Source: an uncultured Myxococcales bacterium
GTDB taxonomy: Bacteria; Myxococcota_A; Bradymonadia; Bradymonadales; Bradymonadaceae
Direction of reading: 5' to 3'
Assembly: GCA_913058025.1 (NCBI GenBank)
Contig: CAJXPN010000220.1
Span: 1-7,084 of the forward strand
DNA: 7,084 bases
Position 1 is the first letter of the stretch; each line of letters opens with the position of its first letter. Made by a program: the position numbers and the translations under genes. The notes under the pieces are model-generated. The model had not been told where the DNA came from, made no database searches, and was given only the letters and a program-made list of their open reading frames with translations. This document shows positions 6,202 through 7,084 of the stretch, piece after piece.

Positions 6202-6207
6202 ATTCTA
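6202..6207 (-). promoter_or_regulatory. Candidate -10 element of the 6172 lipoprotein gene
   Basis: TAGAAT (5 of 6 to TATAAT) on the minus strand, about 30 nt before the ATG. No convincing -35 hexamer is present at 16-18 nt, so the call is weak. Confidence 0.35.
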
Positions 6208-6463
6208 GTACACGAACCGGCACACAGGTAGGGCCTCTCGGGTGGGGCGAAGTGCTCCAGGCGTGGAGGCGCGTGGGGACGAACCTGGAGCCTCCAGGGT
6301 GCCTCTGGGGGCCGGTTTCCAGGTGAAGGTATCAATGGCTGCGATGGGCTCGAGGCCCGCAGAACGGCCCACGGCTCGTCCTGGGGCGTCTCGCACCCTC
6401 GAGGCCCTGCGGCGAAGCCCCCTCGGTCCACCACGAGGCCGCGCGGAGGGCTCGCGGACGCGT
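6208..6463. other. Intergenic region with a short inverted repeat
   Basis: About 255 bases between the stop of the SMP-30-family gene and the promoter area of the lipoprotein gene. The only structure I can support is the perfect inverted repeat CCTGGAG-C-CTCCAGG at 6284-6298, about 165 nt past the stop. It has no T-run after it, so a terminator role is uncertain. Open frames through here have no start context and look like high-GC background. Confidence 0.5.
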
Positions 6464-7084
6464 TCAGTAGGGCATGCCGGGGGTGACCATCTGGATGCGG
6501 TGGAGTCGGTCGCGCTCGGTGGCGTAGAGCACGTCGCGGTTCGGGCCGCCGAAGGCGAGGTTCGTCAGGGACGCGCCGGGCAGCGCCTCCCAGACCTTCT
6601 GACCCGACGGGTCGAAGGCGCGCAGCGCCTCGCCAGGGATGGCCAGGTAGACGGTGCCGGCGCAGTCGACGGCCATGCCGTCGGCGCTCTGGTTCTCCAC
6701 GAAGACGGACCGCTCGCCGGCGACGCCGTCCACGAGCGGGTAGCCAAAGACCGTGTCCTCGTCCTTCGAGGCGACGTAGAGGGTCCGCTCGTCGGGGGAG
6801 ACGGTGACGCCGTTGGGCCGGCGCAGGCGGTCGTCGATGAGCTGGAGCTCGCCGCCGGGGGTCAGGCGGTAGACGCCCTCGAAGCCCAGCGGGGTGGGGC
6901 GGCCGTCGACCTGGCCGCCGTAGGTCGGGTCGGTGAAGTAGATGGAGCCGTCGGAGGTCAGGACGAGGTCGTTGGTGGCGTTGAGTGTCTGGCCCATGAA
7001 CGAATCCACGAGGACCTCGCGGGCGCCGGCCTCGTCGACGCGCGTGATGCCGCGCGCGGCGTGGTCGGAGACGTAGAACGCGCC
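6464..7084 (-). CDS. SMP-30/gluconolactonase/LRE-family beta-propeller protein, 5' end missing
   Basis: 206 residues are visible, starting in frame at the right edge with GAFYVSDHAARGITRVDE. The family is usually around 300 residues, so roughly the first third is outside the window. A GTG at 7009 is internal, not the start, because similarity and the open frame continue upstream. Motifs typical of the family occur in order: LNATNDLVLTSDGSIYFTDPTYGG (visible residues 34-57), RRPNGVTVSPDERTLYVA (88-105) and SADGMAVDCAGTVYLA (133-148). By comparison with SMP-30/gluconolactonases, N91 and D135 match the divalent-metal ligands. Members hydrolyse sugar lactones or related esters, but substrate cannot be assigned and this could be a non-enzymatic propeller. 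The protein ends TPGMPY at 6464. Confidence 0.88.
   Translation of the reverse strand, partial: GAFYVSDHAARGITRVDEAGAREVLVDSFMGQTLNATNDLVLTSDGSIYFTDPTYGGQVDGRPTPLGFEGVYRLTPGGELQLIDDRLRRPNGVTVSPDERTLYVASKDEDTVFGYPLVDGVAGERSVFVENQSADGMAVDCAGTVYLAIPGEALRAFDPSGQKVWEALPGASLTNLAFGGPNRDVLYATERDRLHRIQMVTPGMPY

Noticed and set aside
6173..6223. N-terminal extension of the 168-residue lipoprotein
   Set aside because: It would put 17 non-signal residues before the lipoprotein signal and lacks a ribosome site; GGAGGT directly precedes the 6172 ATG.
5715..6326. 203-residue plus-strand frame
   Set aside because: Antisense to the 168-residue lipoprotein gene and running into non-coding sequence; composition is that of a shadow frame.
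49..7084. CRISPR array, tRNA, rRNA, insertion sequence or transposase
   Set aside because: No regularly spaced short repeats, no tRNA-like or rRNA-like sequence recognised, and no transposase-like frame or terminal inverted repeats; the only large repeat is the direct duplication described.

Overview
The window is GC-rich bacterial DNA in which every supportable gene lies on the minus strand. Dense third-position G/C codon use, a run of predicted secreted lipoproteins and the lack of operonic housekeeping genes suggest a Myxococcota/deltaproteobacterial-type genome. That placement is an inference: no taxonomic marker gene is present. The first 48 bases are not biological. They are the tail of an Illumina P7 adapter, an i7 barcode and the Nextera transposase end, so the contig really begins at base 49 and the gene there is cut by library structure.

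The core of the window (49-about 5580) is a direct tandem duplication, about 3.12 kb per unit, of a two-gene operon. In each unit, in transcription order: a promoter-like element (TTGAAT, 17-bp spacer, CAGA[A/G]T); a conserved leader with a GGAGGT ribosome site; a 189-residue lipoprotein (A); and, overlapping it by ATGA, a large lipoprotein (B) with a caspase-fold (CHAT/C25-like) peptidase domain. Unit 2 is A2 (5396-4827) and B2 (4830-2581, 749 residues). Unit 1 is A1 (2273-1704) and B1 (1707-49, first 553 residues). Both B proteins keep the His/Cys dyad in SHG and SAC-STG motifs, and both have an unusually long segment of about 115 residues between the two. A strong hairpin (2497-2523) lies between B2 and the unit 1 promoter.

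Upstream of the duplication, in the direction of transcription, are a 168-residue lipoprotein of unknown function (6172-5666) with its own ribosome site and -10-like element, and the 3' part of an SMP-30/gluconolactonase-family beta-propeller gene (7084-6464) that enters from the right edge.

Interpretation: A and B are translationally coupled and both predicted to be lipid-anchored outside the cytoplasm. A may be a partner, substrate or regulator of the B peptidase, and the pair has been duplicated with its own promoter. I know of no named system matching this pair; it is the best candidate here for something undescribed. Its function is not established by the sequence.
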